A DNA stretch of 64,000 nucleotides from Rheinheimera faecalis (GTDB lineage: Bacteria; Pseudomonadota; Gammaproteobacteria; Enterobacterales; Alteromonadaceae): the NCBI RefSeq assembly GCF_021290965.1, contig NZ_JAJOYT010000002.1, forward strand, positions 310,001 through 374,000, given 5' to 3'. The notes beneath the pieces were generated by a model. The model was not told the origin of the DNA, searched no databases, and was given only the letters and a program-made list of their open reading frames with translations. Both the position numbers and the translations under genes were made by a program. Each line of letters begins with the position of its first letter. Position 1 is the first letter of the stretch. Of this stretch, positions 17,043-25,464 are shown piece by piece.

Positions 17043-18196
17043 TAGTCAGTTTTGCTGCCGCTTTAGCTCTGAACACAGCTGTCATTAGTCTGAACACGCG
17101 GTGCCCGCCCAGTTTTGAGCTGAATCAGCAGAATCAGTGCCTGTTGCTGACCCGTTATGATCAGTACGATTCGTTGCACAACAAAGGGGTAGGTGGCACT
17201 AAAACCGCATTACCCAAAGGCAGAGATGGCTTCAGTCCGCAGCAAATTGATTTAGGCCGTTATCTGTTTTTTGATCCTTTGTTATCTGCTAACCACAAAC
17301 AAGCCTGTGCCAGCTGTCATCAGCCAGCCCATGGTTTTAGTGATGGCAAAGCACTCAGCACTGGAAGCAATGGCGATATAGGCACCCGCAGTGCGCCTGG
17401 TTTGTGGAACGTGGGTTTTCTGAAAAAACTATTTTGGGATGGCCGCTCCGATACGCTGGAGCAGCAGGCACTGATCCCGCTGTTTGCTCCCCATGAAATG
17501 GCCAATACAGCTGAACAAGTACTGGCTGATTTGACCAGCAGTGCCTTGTATCCAGACTTATTCCGTCAGGCTTTTCCTCAAAGTACAGAGCTGGAACTGA
17601 GTCAGGTAGCAACAGCGCTGGCCGCTTTTCAGAGTTCGTTGATTTCGCTGAACAGCAAATACGATCAGTATGCTCATGGTTATCAGCAGGCTTTGAATGA
17701 GCAGGAAATTAAAGGCTTAAATGTATTTCGCTCTTTTGTCGCCCGCTGTGCTGAGTGTCATACACCACCGCTTTTTACCAACCAACAGATAGCTGTGATA
17801 GGCACACCAGAACCCGAAGGTATGGCCTTTGATCCAGGGGCAGGTAACAGTCCTGAACTCAGCAAACTACGTGGTGGTTTTAAGGTGCCGAGTCTGCGCA
17901 ATGTTGCCCGCACAGCGCCTTATATGCACTCAGGTCGTTTCGCAACGCTGGAAGAAGCTGCAGAGTTTTACAGCAAAGGCCGGGGGCATGCAGTGCCCAA
18001 GGGCGAAAAGCTGCTGCTGCACTGGCATATCTGGGAACCCAAACTCAGCCCGGAAGAAATTCAGCAACTGGCGGTTTTTCTGAACACTCTGACCGATGAA
18101 AGCCTGATGCCTGTTATACCGCAACTTTTACCCTCAGGTTTGCCTTTGCCGGCAGAGCTGACTACAGCAGATGATCACAAAGGAAGCACAGAATGA
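17039..18196 (+). CDS. MauG/cytochrome c peroxidase-family diheme protein
   Basis: 385 residues. Two heme-binding motifs: C90-A-S-C93-H94 in ACASCHQPAHGFSDG and C237-A-E-C240-H241. Family motifs include DLGRYLFFDPLLS, SAPGLWNVG, FWDGRSDTLEQQA and PSLRNVARTAPYMHSGRF. The C-terminal Met-containing MGxxQ region of classical peroxidases is not seen, so it looks nearer to MauG-like enzymes, which oxidise protein side chains or other large substrates. The N-terminus is only weakly a signal peptide, although the hemes require export. Overlaps both neighbours by 4 bases, so expression is tightly coupled. Substrate unknown; the beta-helix protein next door is a candidate. Confidence 0.88.
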   Translation: MIVSFAAALALNTAVISLNTRCPPSFELNQQNQCLLLTRYDQYDSLHNKGVGGTKTALPKGRDGFSPQQIDLGRYLFFDPLLSANHKQACASCHQPAHGFSDGKALSTGSNGDIGTRSAPGLWNVGFLKKLFWDGRSDTLEQQALIPLFAPHEMANTAEQVLADLTSSALYPDLFRQAFPQSTELELSQVATALAAFQSSLISLNSKYDQYAHGYQQALNEQEIKGLNVFRSFVARCAECHTPPLFTNQQIAVIGTPEPEGMAFDPGAGNSPELSKLRGGFKVPSLRNVARTAPYMHSGRFATLEEAAEFYSKGRGHAVPKGEKLLLHWHIWEPKLSPEEIQQLAVFLNTLTDESLMPVIPQLLPSGLPLPAELTTADDHKGSTE

Positions 18197-19686
18197 ATAA
18201 AAGCACGCTCACCTTAGGCGCTTTGGTGCCACTGGCCTTTTTGGCAGGTTATTACCTGACATCCAGCGGCCCCGCAGCTCCGGTATACACAGCAGAAGTC
18301 AGCTATAGCGGTGGCACTGCGGCCAGCGGCAACGCCAAAAAATCAGTCCTTAATAGCATGGCTACTGGCACTATTCATCCGGTTAAAGATGGTCAGTTGA
18401 TTATGGATGCAGTCAAAGCCGCCAAGCCAGGTGATGTGATCCAGGTCTGGCCCGGTAATTACACTGAAACTGTTTATATCGACAAAGATAATATCCGTTT
18501 AAGCGGTGTGATCGTGGAAGGTAAACGGCCACGTTTGTTTGGTGATGGTCATCTAAACGACGCCATTTTGTATTCGGGCAATAACATAGTGATTGAGAAC
18601 TTTTTGATCACTAAATACAAAGGCAACGGCATTATGGGCCAGGCCGGTAATAACTTCGAAATCCGCAATAACATTATCGAAGATACCGGGGTTTATGGCA
18701 TTTTCCCGCAGTTGGGTGAAAATGGCATAGTTGAACATAACGTGGTGTCCGGCATTGAAGATGCCGCCATTTATGTCGGCATGAGCGATCATATTCATGT
18801 GGCGAACAACGAAGTATTCGACAGTGTGGCCGGTATTGAAATTGAAAATAGTCGTCATGCCATAGTGGAAAATAACTTTGTGCATAACAACACAGGCGGC
18901 ATTCTGGCTTTTGTCACTCCTGGTCTGCCAATTAAAGACACTGTGGATGTGATTATCCGCAATAACTGGATCAGCAATAACAACACCAAAAACTTTGGCG
19001 CTGAAGGCTCTATGGTGGCGGGTATTCCGGCTGGTACCGGTGTGCTGATTATGGCCGCCGACAAGGTGATTATTGAAGACAACCTGATCCTGGGTAACAA
19101 AACCGCAGGCATCATTATTACCGACCATCAGAATGCGCCTAATACCACTTTGGATCCGGAGTCGGATCCGACACCTGATGAAATCATGATTTTAAATAAC
19201 CTGATGTATAACAATGGCTATGACACTATTACCGAAGCCAAAGTTTTGCTAACGACAGAGCTGAAACAAGGCAATCCGGATATTTTGCGGGTAGGAGCCA
19301 GCAATGGCAGTTGTATTAATAACCCACAGCAATATATCAGTGCCGGTGTCAGCGACTGGCCAGCCTGTGCTTTTAGCAATACAGATACCATAGTGAATTA
19401 CTTACTGGATGAACCTGCTGCACCCCGTTCAGTTGCTGTGGAAGACAAAGGTAAATATGCCTATCTGGGTATTTGCACAGGCTGCCATGCCTACACAGGC
19501 CGCCTGATAGGCCCACCTGTACAAGTGATCCAGTCCTTGTATATGGATGATCCTAAAGCGCTGGCGGCTTATATTGCCAATCCAATTAAAAAACGTGAAG
19601 ACTATCCGGCTATGCCAAAACAGGATTATCTGGACGAGGAAACCCGCCAGGCAGTCGCACTTTATATGTTGTCGGTGAAGAATTAG
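18193..19686 (+). CDS. Right-handed beta-helix protein fused to a C-terminal cytochrome c domain
   Basis: 497 residues. N-terminal export segment or membrane anchor (LTLGALVPLAFLAGYYL). Residues ~60-330 are a parallel beta-helix with repeated NN-x-I/V-x-x-N turns (IRNNIIED, VEHNVVSG, VANNEVFD, VENNFVHN, IRNNWISN, IEDNLILG), like NosD/CASH proteins and the TIGR03805-type family I recall near cytochromes. The last ~75 residues are a class I cytochrome c with C428-T-G-C431-H432 and a probable Met ligand in YPAMPKQ. The fusion suggests a protein that binds a polymer or metal and is wired for electron transfer. Last gene of the operon, followed by a terminator. Confidence 0.87.
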   Translation: MNKSTLTLGALVPLAFLAGYYLTSSGPAAPVYTAEVSYSGGTAASGNAKKSVLNSMATGTIHPVKDGQLIMDAVKAAKPGDVIQVWPGNYTETVYIDKDNIRLSGVIVEGKRPRLFGDGHLNDAILYSGNNIVIENFLITKYKGNGIMGQAGNNFEIRNNIIEDTGVYGIFPQLGENGIVEHNVVSGIEDAAIYVGMSDHIHVANNEVFDSVAGIEIENSRHAIVENNFVHNNTGGILAFVTPGLPIKDTVDVIIRNNWISNNNTKNFGAEGSMVAGIPAGTGVLIMAADKVIIEDNLILGNKTAGIIITDHQNAPNTTLDPESDPTPDEIMILNNLMYNNGYDTITEAKVLLTTELKQGNPDILRVGASNGSCINNPQQYISAGVSDWPACAFSNTDTIVNYLLDEPAAPRSVAVEDKGKYAYLGICTGCHAYTGRLIGPPVQVIQSLYMDDPKALAAYIANPIKKREDYPAMPKQDYLDEETRQAVALYMLSVKN

Positions 19687-19705
19687 CGGCAATTGATTAG
19701 CAGAT

Positions 19706-19740
19706 AAAAAAAGAAGGCGGGAACCAGTCCCGCCTTCTTC
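19706..19740. terminator. Bidirectional terminator between the cytochrome operon and purH
   Basis: GAAGGCGGGA (19713-19722) pairs with TCCCGCCTTC (19728-19737) around ACCAG. The A run on the left gives a strong T tract for purH on the minus strand; the plus-strand side has only TTC-type sequence. Confidence 0.85.
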
Positions 19741-19757
19741 AATTGGAGAGCTTGTGT

Positions 19758-21344
19758 TTAGTGGCGGAAATGACGCACGCCAGTAAAGATCATCGTCATG
19801 CCATGCTCGTCTGCAGCAGCTATCACTTCTGCATCACGCATAGAACCACCAGGCTGGATCACGGCTTTAATACCTGCAGCAGCTGCGGCATCAATACCGT
19901 CGCGGAACGGGAAAAACGCGTCAGAGGCCATGACTGAACCTTTGACTTCCAGGTTCTCGTCAGCCGCTTTGATACCAGCGATTTTAGCACTGTAGACGCG
20001 GCTCATCTGGCCTGCACCCACCCCAATAGTCATGCTGTCGTTGGCATAAACAATGGCATTAGATTTCACATATTTAGCGACTTTCCAGCAGAACAATAAA
20101 TCACGTAATTCGTCCGCTGTCGGCTGACGTTTGGACACTACTTTTAAGTCATCCAGACCGACCATTTTCTGATCACGGTCTTGTACCAACACACCACCGT
20201 TGACACGTTTGATGTCAAAACCAGTGGTTTTGCTTTCCCATTCGCCACAGACCAGTAAACGCACGTTTGGTTTAGCAGACACCACAGCTGCAGCTGAAGC
20301 TGTAGCGCTTGGCGCTATAATGACTTCCACAAACTGACGGCTGACAATAGCTTCAGCAGTTTTAGCATCTAATTCGCGGTTAAAGGCGATAATGCCACCA
20401 AAAGCAGAAGTAGGGTCTGTTTTATAAGCTCGCTCGTAAGCAGCCAGAATGTCGTCGCCAATAGCTACACCACAAGGGTTCGCGTGTTTAACTATGACAC
20501 AGGCTGGTTCGTCGAATTCTTTTACACACTCTAAAGCGGCGTCTGTATCAGCGATATTGTTGTACGACAGCTCTTTGCCCTGCAGCTGAGTCGCGCTGGC
20601 AACTGACGCTTCCTGAATGCTGTTTTCCACATAAAATGCCGCGCTCTGGTGGCTGTTTTCACCGTAACGTAAGTCTTGTTTTTTCACAAACTGAGTATTA
20701 AAAGTGCGTGGGAATTTGCTTGGTTTAGCGTCTTCATCACCGTACGCAGCTAACATAGTGCCGAAGTAGTTGGCAATCATACCGTCGTATTGGGCGGTAT
20801 GCTCAAAAGCGCTGATGGCTAAACTAAAACGGGTAGCATGAGTTGTAGAGCCTGCGTTTGCAGCCATTTCGGCTAACACTTTGTCGTAATCGGCTGCGTT
20901 GACCACAATAGTCACATCGTTATGGTTTTTCGCTGCAGCACGTACCATAGTTGGGCCGCCGATATCTATATTCTCGATGGCGTCTTCTAAAGTGCAACCT
21001 GCTTTGGCCACTGTGTTGGCGAACGGATACAGGTTCACTACCACTAAATCGATAGGCTTGATGTTGTTTGTTGCCATTACAGCTTCATCCATACCACGGC
21101 GGGCCAGAATGCCACCATGTACTTTTGGATGCAGCGTTTTGACGCGGCCGTCCATAATTTCCGGGTGACCTGTGTAATCAGACACTTCAGTGACAGCTAT
21201 GCCTTGTTCTGCCAATAACTTGGCTGTGCCGCCTGTGGATAACAGTTCCACACCCTGGGCGGCTAAAGCACGGGCAAATTCAACTATACCGGTTTTATCA
21301 GACACGCTTAACAAGGCGCGACGGATTGGACGAGCTGCGTTCAT
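19758..21344 (-). CDS. purH: Bifunctional AICAR transformylase/IMP cyclohydrolase
   Basis: 528 residues from the ATG at 21344, giving [20 protein letters not shown] as in E. coli PurH (529 residues); GGAG lies 9 bases upstream. N-terminal IMP cyclohydrolase (MGS-like) domain has [12 protein letters not shown] and [14 protein letters not shown]. The C-terminal AICAR transformylase has KHANPCG and AFGGIIAFN. Catalyses the last two steps of IMP synthesis in the cytoplasm. purD is not downstream, so the usual purHD pair is broken here. Located 224 bases after fis on the same strand. Confidence 0.97.
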   Translation of the reverse strand: MNAARPIRRALLSVSDKTGIVEFARALAAQGVELLSTGGTAKLLAEQGIAVTEVSDYTGHPEIMDGRVKTLHPKVHGGILARRGMDEAVMATNNIKPIDLVVVNLYPFANTVAKAGCTLEDAIENIDIGGPTMVRAAAKNHNDVTIVVNAADYDKVLAEMAANAGSTTHATRFSLAISAFEHTAQYDGMIANYFGTMLAAYGDEDAKPSKFPRTFNTQFVKKQDLRYGENSHQSAAFYVENSIQEASVASATQLQGKELSYNNIADTDAALECVKEFDEPACVIVKHANPCGVAIGDDILAAYERAYKTDPTSAFGGIIAFNRELDAKTAEAIVSRQFVEVIIAPSATASAAAVVSAKPNVRLLVCGEWESKTTGFDIKRVNGGVLVQDRDQKMVGLDDLKVVSKRQPTADELRDLLFCWKVAKYVKSNAIVYANDSMTIGVGAGQMSRVYSAKIAGIKAADENLEVKGSVMASDAFFPFRDGIDAAAAAGIKAVIQPGGSMRDAEVIAAADEHGMTMIFTGVRHFRH

Positions 21345-21514
21345 TGGATCATTCTCCGCTGTAATGGTTAATTCGGACCAGCACTGCTGTTTTGGATAAC
21401 ACAAAAGCCAGGACATAAGCATAGAGAAAAATTGGCTTTGATGTATCGCCGGGATCAGCTGGTGAAATCCCTTATTTATTTTAAATATTACTTAGAGTGC
21501 TCCGCTAAGCGGAA

Positions 21515-21541
21515 AAGAAAAAAGCACCCTAGGGTGCTTTT
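21515..21541 (-). terminator. Intrinsic terminator of the dusB-fis operon
   Basis: AAAGCACCCT and AGGGTGCTTT make a perfect 20-base palindrome (21521-21540), with an A-rich left flank that reads as a T tract on the minus strand. Confidence 0.8.
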
Positions 21542-21568
21542 CATTGCGGGACTCCTCCCGCGGGGGCA

Positions 21569-21859
21569 TTAACTCATGCCGTATTGTTTCAGCTTCTTGC
21601 GCAGTGTACCGCGGTTGATGCCCATCAGGTTGGCAGCGCGGGTCTGGTTGCCGCGAGTGTATTTCATCACTTCTTCTAATAACGGCTTTTCTAATTCGGA
21701 CAACACTAATTCGTACAGGTCGTTTACGTCCTGACCGTTCAGTTGTTGTAAGTAGTTCGCCACCGCTTTTTGTACCGCGTTGCTTAAAGGCTGCGGTTTT
21801 TCTTGCGTTTGAACATGGGCGTTGGTGATAAATGGCGAAGTCACGTTTTGATTAAACAT
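21569..21859 (-). CDS. fis: DNA-binding protein Fis
   Basis: 96 residues, close to the 98 of E. coli. The C-terminal helix-turn-helix [20 protein letters not shown] is near-identical to E. coli Fis; the N-terminus is more variable, as usual. Fis bends DNA at many sites and activates rRNA promoters during fast growth. It lies 18 bases downstream of dusB, the conserved gammaproteobacterial operon. Confidence 0.98.
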   Translation of the reverse strand: MFNQNVTSPFITNAHVQTQEKPQPLSNAVQKAVANYLQQLNGQDVNDLYELVLSELEKPLLEEVMKYTRGNQTRAANLMGINRGTLRKKLKQYGMS

Positions 21860-21877
21860 TGCCTAGTCTCTTTTACG

Positions 21878-22864
21878 TTAGGTTGCTGCTAGTAATTGCT
21901 CGAAATACACTTCTAAGGTATCCAACTGCTGTTGGGCTTGCTCGATACCATTAAATTCACTGCGAAACATGCCTTCGCTGTCATGCTCAGCCAGGTACCA
22001 ACCCACATGTTTGCGGGCAATACGTGAGCCAGGCACCTCACCATATAACTGGTGTAAGCCACGGACATGCTCCAGCAAAATATCCCTGACCTCGCTCGTT
22101 GAAGGCGAAGCCAGGTGTTCACCAGTTTGCAGATAGTGCACCACTTCACGAAAAATCCAGGGTCTGCCCTGAGCGGCCCGGCCAATCATGACCGCGTCTG
22201 CTCCGGTATAGTCCAATACAAATCTGGCTTTTTCCGGCGTGGTGATATCGCCATTGGCAATCACCGGGATAGACACATTTTGTTTAATAGCGCGGATAGT
22301 GTCGTACTCCGCCTCTCCTTTATACATACAAGCTTTAGTGCGGCCATGAACCGCTAAAGCCACAATGCCGTTGTCCTGCGCAATTTGCGCTATCTGTACG
22401 CCATTTTTATGTTCGATGTCCCAGCCAGTACGGATTTTTAACGTCACAGGTACTGTTACTGCCTGAACTACGGCCTGAATAATCTGCTGCACTAAATCCG
22501 GATACTGTAATAGCGCCGAACCAGCCAGTTTTTTATTCACCTTTTTAGCCGGACATCCCATATTGATGTCGATGATTTGGGCGCCATGTTCAACATTAAA
22601 CACAGCAGCTTCAGCCATCTGATCTGGATCTGAACCGGCAATTTGCACCGATCGAAGACCAGATTCATTTTGGTGAGTCATACGATTTAGCGATTTTTCA
22701 CTTTGCCAGACCAAAGGGTTGCTCGACATCATTTCTGATACAGCTAAACCTGCACCAAAACGACGGCAAAGCTCACGAAAAGTGTAATCCGTCACTCCAG
22801 CCATAGGAGCGCAAATTACGTTGTTCGTTAATTGATATGGACCTATGCGCACCGCTAAAACCAA
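21878..22864 (-). CDS. dusB: tRNA-dihydrouridine synthase B
   Basis: 328 residues, FMN-dependent reductase of tRNA uridines. Family landmarks: APMAGVTD, MSSNPLVW, NMGCPAKKVNKKLAGSALL (catalytic Cys), VTLKIRTGW, HGRTKACMYKGEA and IGRAAQGRPWIF. There is no ATG at the N-terminus: TTG at 22864 has AGGG 7 bases upstream, while GTG at 22852 aligns exactly with the E. coli start (MRIG). Either may be used. Heads the dusB-fis operon. Confidence 0.95.
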   Translation of the reverse strand: MVLAVRIGPYQLTNNVICAPMAGVTDYTFRELCRRFGAGLAVSEMMSSNPLVWQSEKSLNRMTHQNESGLRSVQIAGSDPDQMAEAAVFNVEHGAQIIDINMGCPAKKVNKKLAGSALLQYPDLVQQIIQAVVQAVTVPVTLKIRTGWDIEHKNGVQIAQIAQDNGIVALAVHGRTKACMYKGEAEYDTIRAIKQNVSIPVIANGDITTPEKARFVLDYTGADAVMIGRAAQGRPWIFREVVHYLQTGEHLASPSTSEVRDILLEHVRGLHQLYGEVPGSRIARKHVGWYLAEHDSEGMFRSEFNGIEQAQQQLDTLEVYFEQLLAAT

Positions 22865-23131
22865 GGCTCTACCCTAAAGGGGCGCTAAGTTTACGGATTT
22901 TTGCCAACAATGCAAAGGTTATTATTTAAACAAAAGTATAAATTTATAGGGGGTTGTTGGGTTGACAATCGCTAAACGTCTGAAAACTAGACTTTCTGAA
23001 ATGCAAAACCCAATAAAATCGGGGGTAGGGCTTATAGATAATTGTACAGCTGCTGTTTTTGTCACCAGTTTGTTAAGCTTCATACTGAAAAAGCTGTTAC
23101 CAAAGAAGTCAATGCTTTTCATCGGTGAAGT
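22865..23131. other. Intergenic region between dusB and the PCu(A)C gene
   Basis: This gap divides divergent genes and should hold the dusB-fis promoter. It is AT-rich near 22920-22950. Open frames of 66 and 73 codons cross it on opposite strands with no ribosome binding site or recognisable protein, and I do not call them. Confidence 0.5.
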
Positions 23132-23160
23132 TTGTTGGCCCATCCCCTGTTGTGTAAAAT
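23132..23160 (+). promoter_or_regulatory. Possible promoter of the PCu(A)C operon
   Basis: TTGTTG and TAAAAT with 17 bases between, about 43 bases before the start codon. The -10 is good, the -35 poor. Confidence 0.4.
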
Positions 23161-23202
23161 AGTCGTGTAAGATAAAGGTCTGATCTTAAAAGGAGAAGCT
23201 GA

Positions 23203-23628
23203 ATGAAGAAGTGGATAGTTGCTGCATTATTGAGTCTGAGTAGCACTGTGACTCTGGCCGAAGTTCTGGTGACAGATGCTACAGTTCGGGAGATGTTACC
23301 GGGCCGCAGTATGACCGCAGGTTATTTCAGTATCAGTAATCAAAATAACGTAGCAGCAGAGCTGATCAGCGCCAGTAGCCCTCAGTTTGGCTCCATTGAA
23401 CTGCATCAACACAGCCATAAAGATGGCATGATGAAGATGGAACAGGTGCAGTCTGTGGTGGTGGCAGCCGGTGAGCAGGTGCATTTTCAGCCTGGTGGTT
23501 TGCATCTGATGATGTTTGATGCCAAAACCAGCATCACTACAGGCCAGAAAATCCCGTTACGTTTAACCTTTAAAGACGGCCAATCCATCGAAGTTCAGGC
23601 TTCGGTTAGCGCAATTCCAACTCAGTAG
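23203..23628 (+). CDS. PCu(A)C family periplasmic copper chaperone
   Basis: 141 residues with a signal peptide ending near VTLA. The copper-binding layout is present: H in ELHQHSHKDGMMKM and the HLMMF motif near residue 105, giving the His/Met ligand set that binds Cu(I). The family delivers copper to cytochrome oxidase Cu(A). AGGAG lies 8 bases before the ATG. It begins a three-gene run with spacings of 10 and 3 bases to the DUF2333 and outer-membrane genes. Confidence 0.9.
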   Translation: MKKWIVAALLSLSSTVTLAEVLVTDATVREMLPGRSMTAGYFSISNQNNVAAELISASSPQFGSIELHQHSHKDGMMKMEQVQSVVVAAGEQVHFQPGGLHLMMFDAKTSITTGQKIPLRLTFKDGQSIEVQASVSAIPTQ

Positions 23629-23638
23629 GAGTGACAAA

Positions 23639-24616
23639 ATGAACAGATTCAGGATCGTCAGTTTAACCGTGCTGTTCGTTTTTATTTTAGGTTACGGCAC
23701 AGCCTGGTGGGCCAGCAGTGAACCCGATCTCTTTGATGTAAAAGATTTATCGGCAGAGCTCAGTCCGGAACATCAGCAAACCGTGGGATACACCACCACA
23801 AGTGCGCTTATTCGGGTACTCGAAACTCTGCTGACTAAAAATGCCGGTTTTATTAGTAACGATGTGATGCCACCTTTTTCTATGCTGGACAATATGCCTG
23901 CCTGGGAGTTGGGAGCTTTGGAAATGTCGCGTGATTTAGCTTTGGCACTTCGCAAGGATTTAAGCCGTTCTCAGTCGCAGTCTATTGAAAATCAATACTT
24001 AAAACTGGCGCAGCCTATGCTCAATATTGATCATCGCAGCTGGGCAGTACCAGCAGCAGAAGCTGAATATCAGCAGGCCATTAAACAATTATCTTTGTAT
24101 CGTACTGCGTTATTAGACCCAGCTAAAACCGACAGTCAGTTTTATACCAGAGCGGACAATCTGCGTGATTGGTTAAAAAATGTGGAAAAACGACTGGGCA
24201 GCTATAGCCAACGTTTGAGTGTCAGTGTTGGCCAGGACAGATTAAACACCGATTTGGCAGGTGATAAAAATGCCAGACAATCGACTGTGACTGCTGAATC
24301 CAACAGAATTAAAACCAGTTGGTGGAGTATAGATGATGAGTTTTATGAGGCGCGTGGTGCTTGCTGGGCTTTGTTACATCTATTAAAAGCGATAGAATTG
24401 GATTTCGCCGACGTGTTAACCAACAAAAACGCGATGATTAGCTTACGCCAGATTGTCCGTGAACTGGAAGCGACACAACAGCCGGTTTGGAGTCCAATGA
24501 TTCTGAATGGCCGGGGTTTTGGTTTTATGGCAAATCACAGTCTGGTGATGGCGAATTATATCTCCAGGGCCAATGCGGCTCTGCTGGATTTAACTGAATT
24601 ATTAGCGCAAGGATAA
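23639..24616 (+). CDS. DUF2333 family membrane-anchored protein
   Basis: 325 residues, one N-terminal membrane segment (VSLTVLFVFILGYGTAWWA) with the rest predicted periplasmic and helical. The sequence matches the DUF2333 family of Proteobacteria (for example VMPPFSMLDNMPAWELG and SWWSIDDEFYEARG). No function is known to me. Sits 10 bases after the copper chaperone and 3 bases before the outer-membrane barrel gene, so the three are probably one operon with an envelope role. Confidence 0.85.
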   Translation: MNRFRIVSLTVLFVFILGYGTAWWASSEPDLFDVKDLSAELSPEHQQTVGYTTTSALIRVLETLLTKNAGFISNDVMPPFSMLDNMPAWELGALEMSRDLALALRKDLSRSQSQSIENQYLKLAQPMLNIDHRSWAVPAAEAEYQQAIKQLSLYRTALLDPAKTDSQFYTRADNLRDWLKNVEKRLGSYSQRLSVSVGQDRLNTDLAGDKNARQSTVTAESNRIKTSWWSIDDEFYEARGACWALLHLLKAIELDFADVLTNKNAMISLRQIVRELEATQQPVWSPMILNGRGFGFMANHSLVMANYISRANAALLDLTELLAQG

Positions 24617-24619
24617 AGC

Positions 24620-25369
24620 ATGAAAAAGTCTGTATTAAGTATGGTAGCTGTCGCGGTGTTGGCTGTTCCAGCAGCAATGGCGGATACCATTGGTGGTGTA
24701 TACCTTGGTGCTGATCTGCATTTTGCCGACGCCAAAGGTGGTTTTGGCCAGACTGGTAACCAGCAGGACTTTGATTTTGACGACAAGAATTTAAGCAGCT
24801 TTTATATCAAAGTTGAACATCCGGTACCTTTGTTACCGAACATTAAGTTACAACGTAATAGCTTAAGCTCCAATGGCAATACCACCTTAAATCGGACCTT
24901 TGTGTTTGATGATCAAATTTTTGCTGTAGGTACTGATGTTGCTCAGGATGTGGATTTATCTAACATTGACGCCACTTTTTATTATGAAATTCTGGACAAT
25001 GATTTAGTCAGCCTGGATTTAGGTGTAACAGCCAAATACATAGATGGCGATATTACAGTTGCAACTCAAGGTCAAAGTGCGACTCAGGATTTGTCCGCTG
25101 TCATTCCTATGGGTTACCTCTATGGTAGTTTTGGTTTATTAGGCACAGGCACAAAAGTTTTTGCTGAAGTGAATTATGTTAGCTACGACGGCAGTTCTTT
25201 GTCTGATATGCAGTTTGGTATTGCCTATGAGTTGATTGATACATTGGCTGTTGATCTGGCATTAAAAGCTGGTGTCAAAAAGACCAAACTGGAACTGGAC
25301 GACATTGATAACGTAGATGCAGATTTAACCTTCGACGGTGCATTTATTTCTGCTGAACTGCATTTCTAA
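24620..25369 (+). CDS. TIGR04219-like outer membrane beta-barrel protein
   Basis: 249 residues. Signal peptide ends AMA. Alternating hydrophobic strands and a C-terminal ISAELHF with final phenylalanine indicate an outer membrane barrel of about 8-10 strands. The pattern GGVYLGADLHFADAKGGFG and YLYGSFG resembles the TIGR04219 family, known in Shewanella and Vibrio. Function unknown. Ends the PCu(A)C-DUF2333 operon; a hairpin without T run follows. Confidence 0.85.
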   Translation: MKKSVLSMVAVAVLAVPAAMADTIGGVYLGADLHFADAKGGFGQTGNQQDFDFDDKNLSSFYIKVEHPVPLLPNIKLQRNSLSSNGNTTLNRTFVFDDQIFAVGTDVAQDVDLSNIDATFYYEILDNDLVSLDLGVTAKYIDGDITVATQGQSATQDLSAVIPMGYLYGSFGLLGTGTKVFAEVNYVSYDGSSLSDMQFGIAYELIDTLAVDLALKAGVKKTKLELDDIDNVDADLTFDGAFISAELHF

Positions 25370-25385
25370 AACCGCAGCCAATCCC

Positions 25386-25423
25386 GCCCTCAACGCAGAA
25401 TCTTGTTGTTCTGCTTTGAGGGC
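25386..25423 (+). terminator. Hairpin after the outer membrane barrel gene
   Basis: GCCCTCAACGCAGAA can pair with TTCTGCTTTGAGGGC, one mismatch. No T tract follows, so it may be a processing or stabilising structure rather than a true terminator. Confidence 0.5.
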
Positions 25424-25464
25424 CAGCTTATAGTGCAAGTCAGGGATATCAGGGTTCAATTGAC

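Noticed and set aside
18553-19128. 191-codon minus-strand open frame inside the beta-helix gene
   Set aside because: It is the mirror of a repetitive beta-helix coding region; no ribosome site, no recognisable protein, and the plus-strand frame has clear motifs.
22922-23162. Opposed small open frames (66 and 73 codons) in the dusB-PCu(A)C gap
   Set aside because: No ribosome site, no similarity that I recognise, and the region must hold promoters in both directions.
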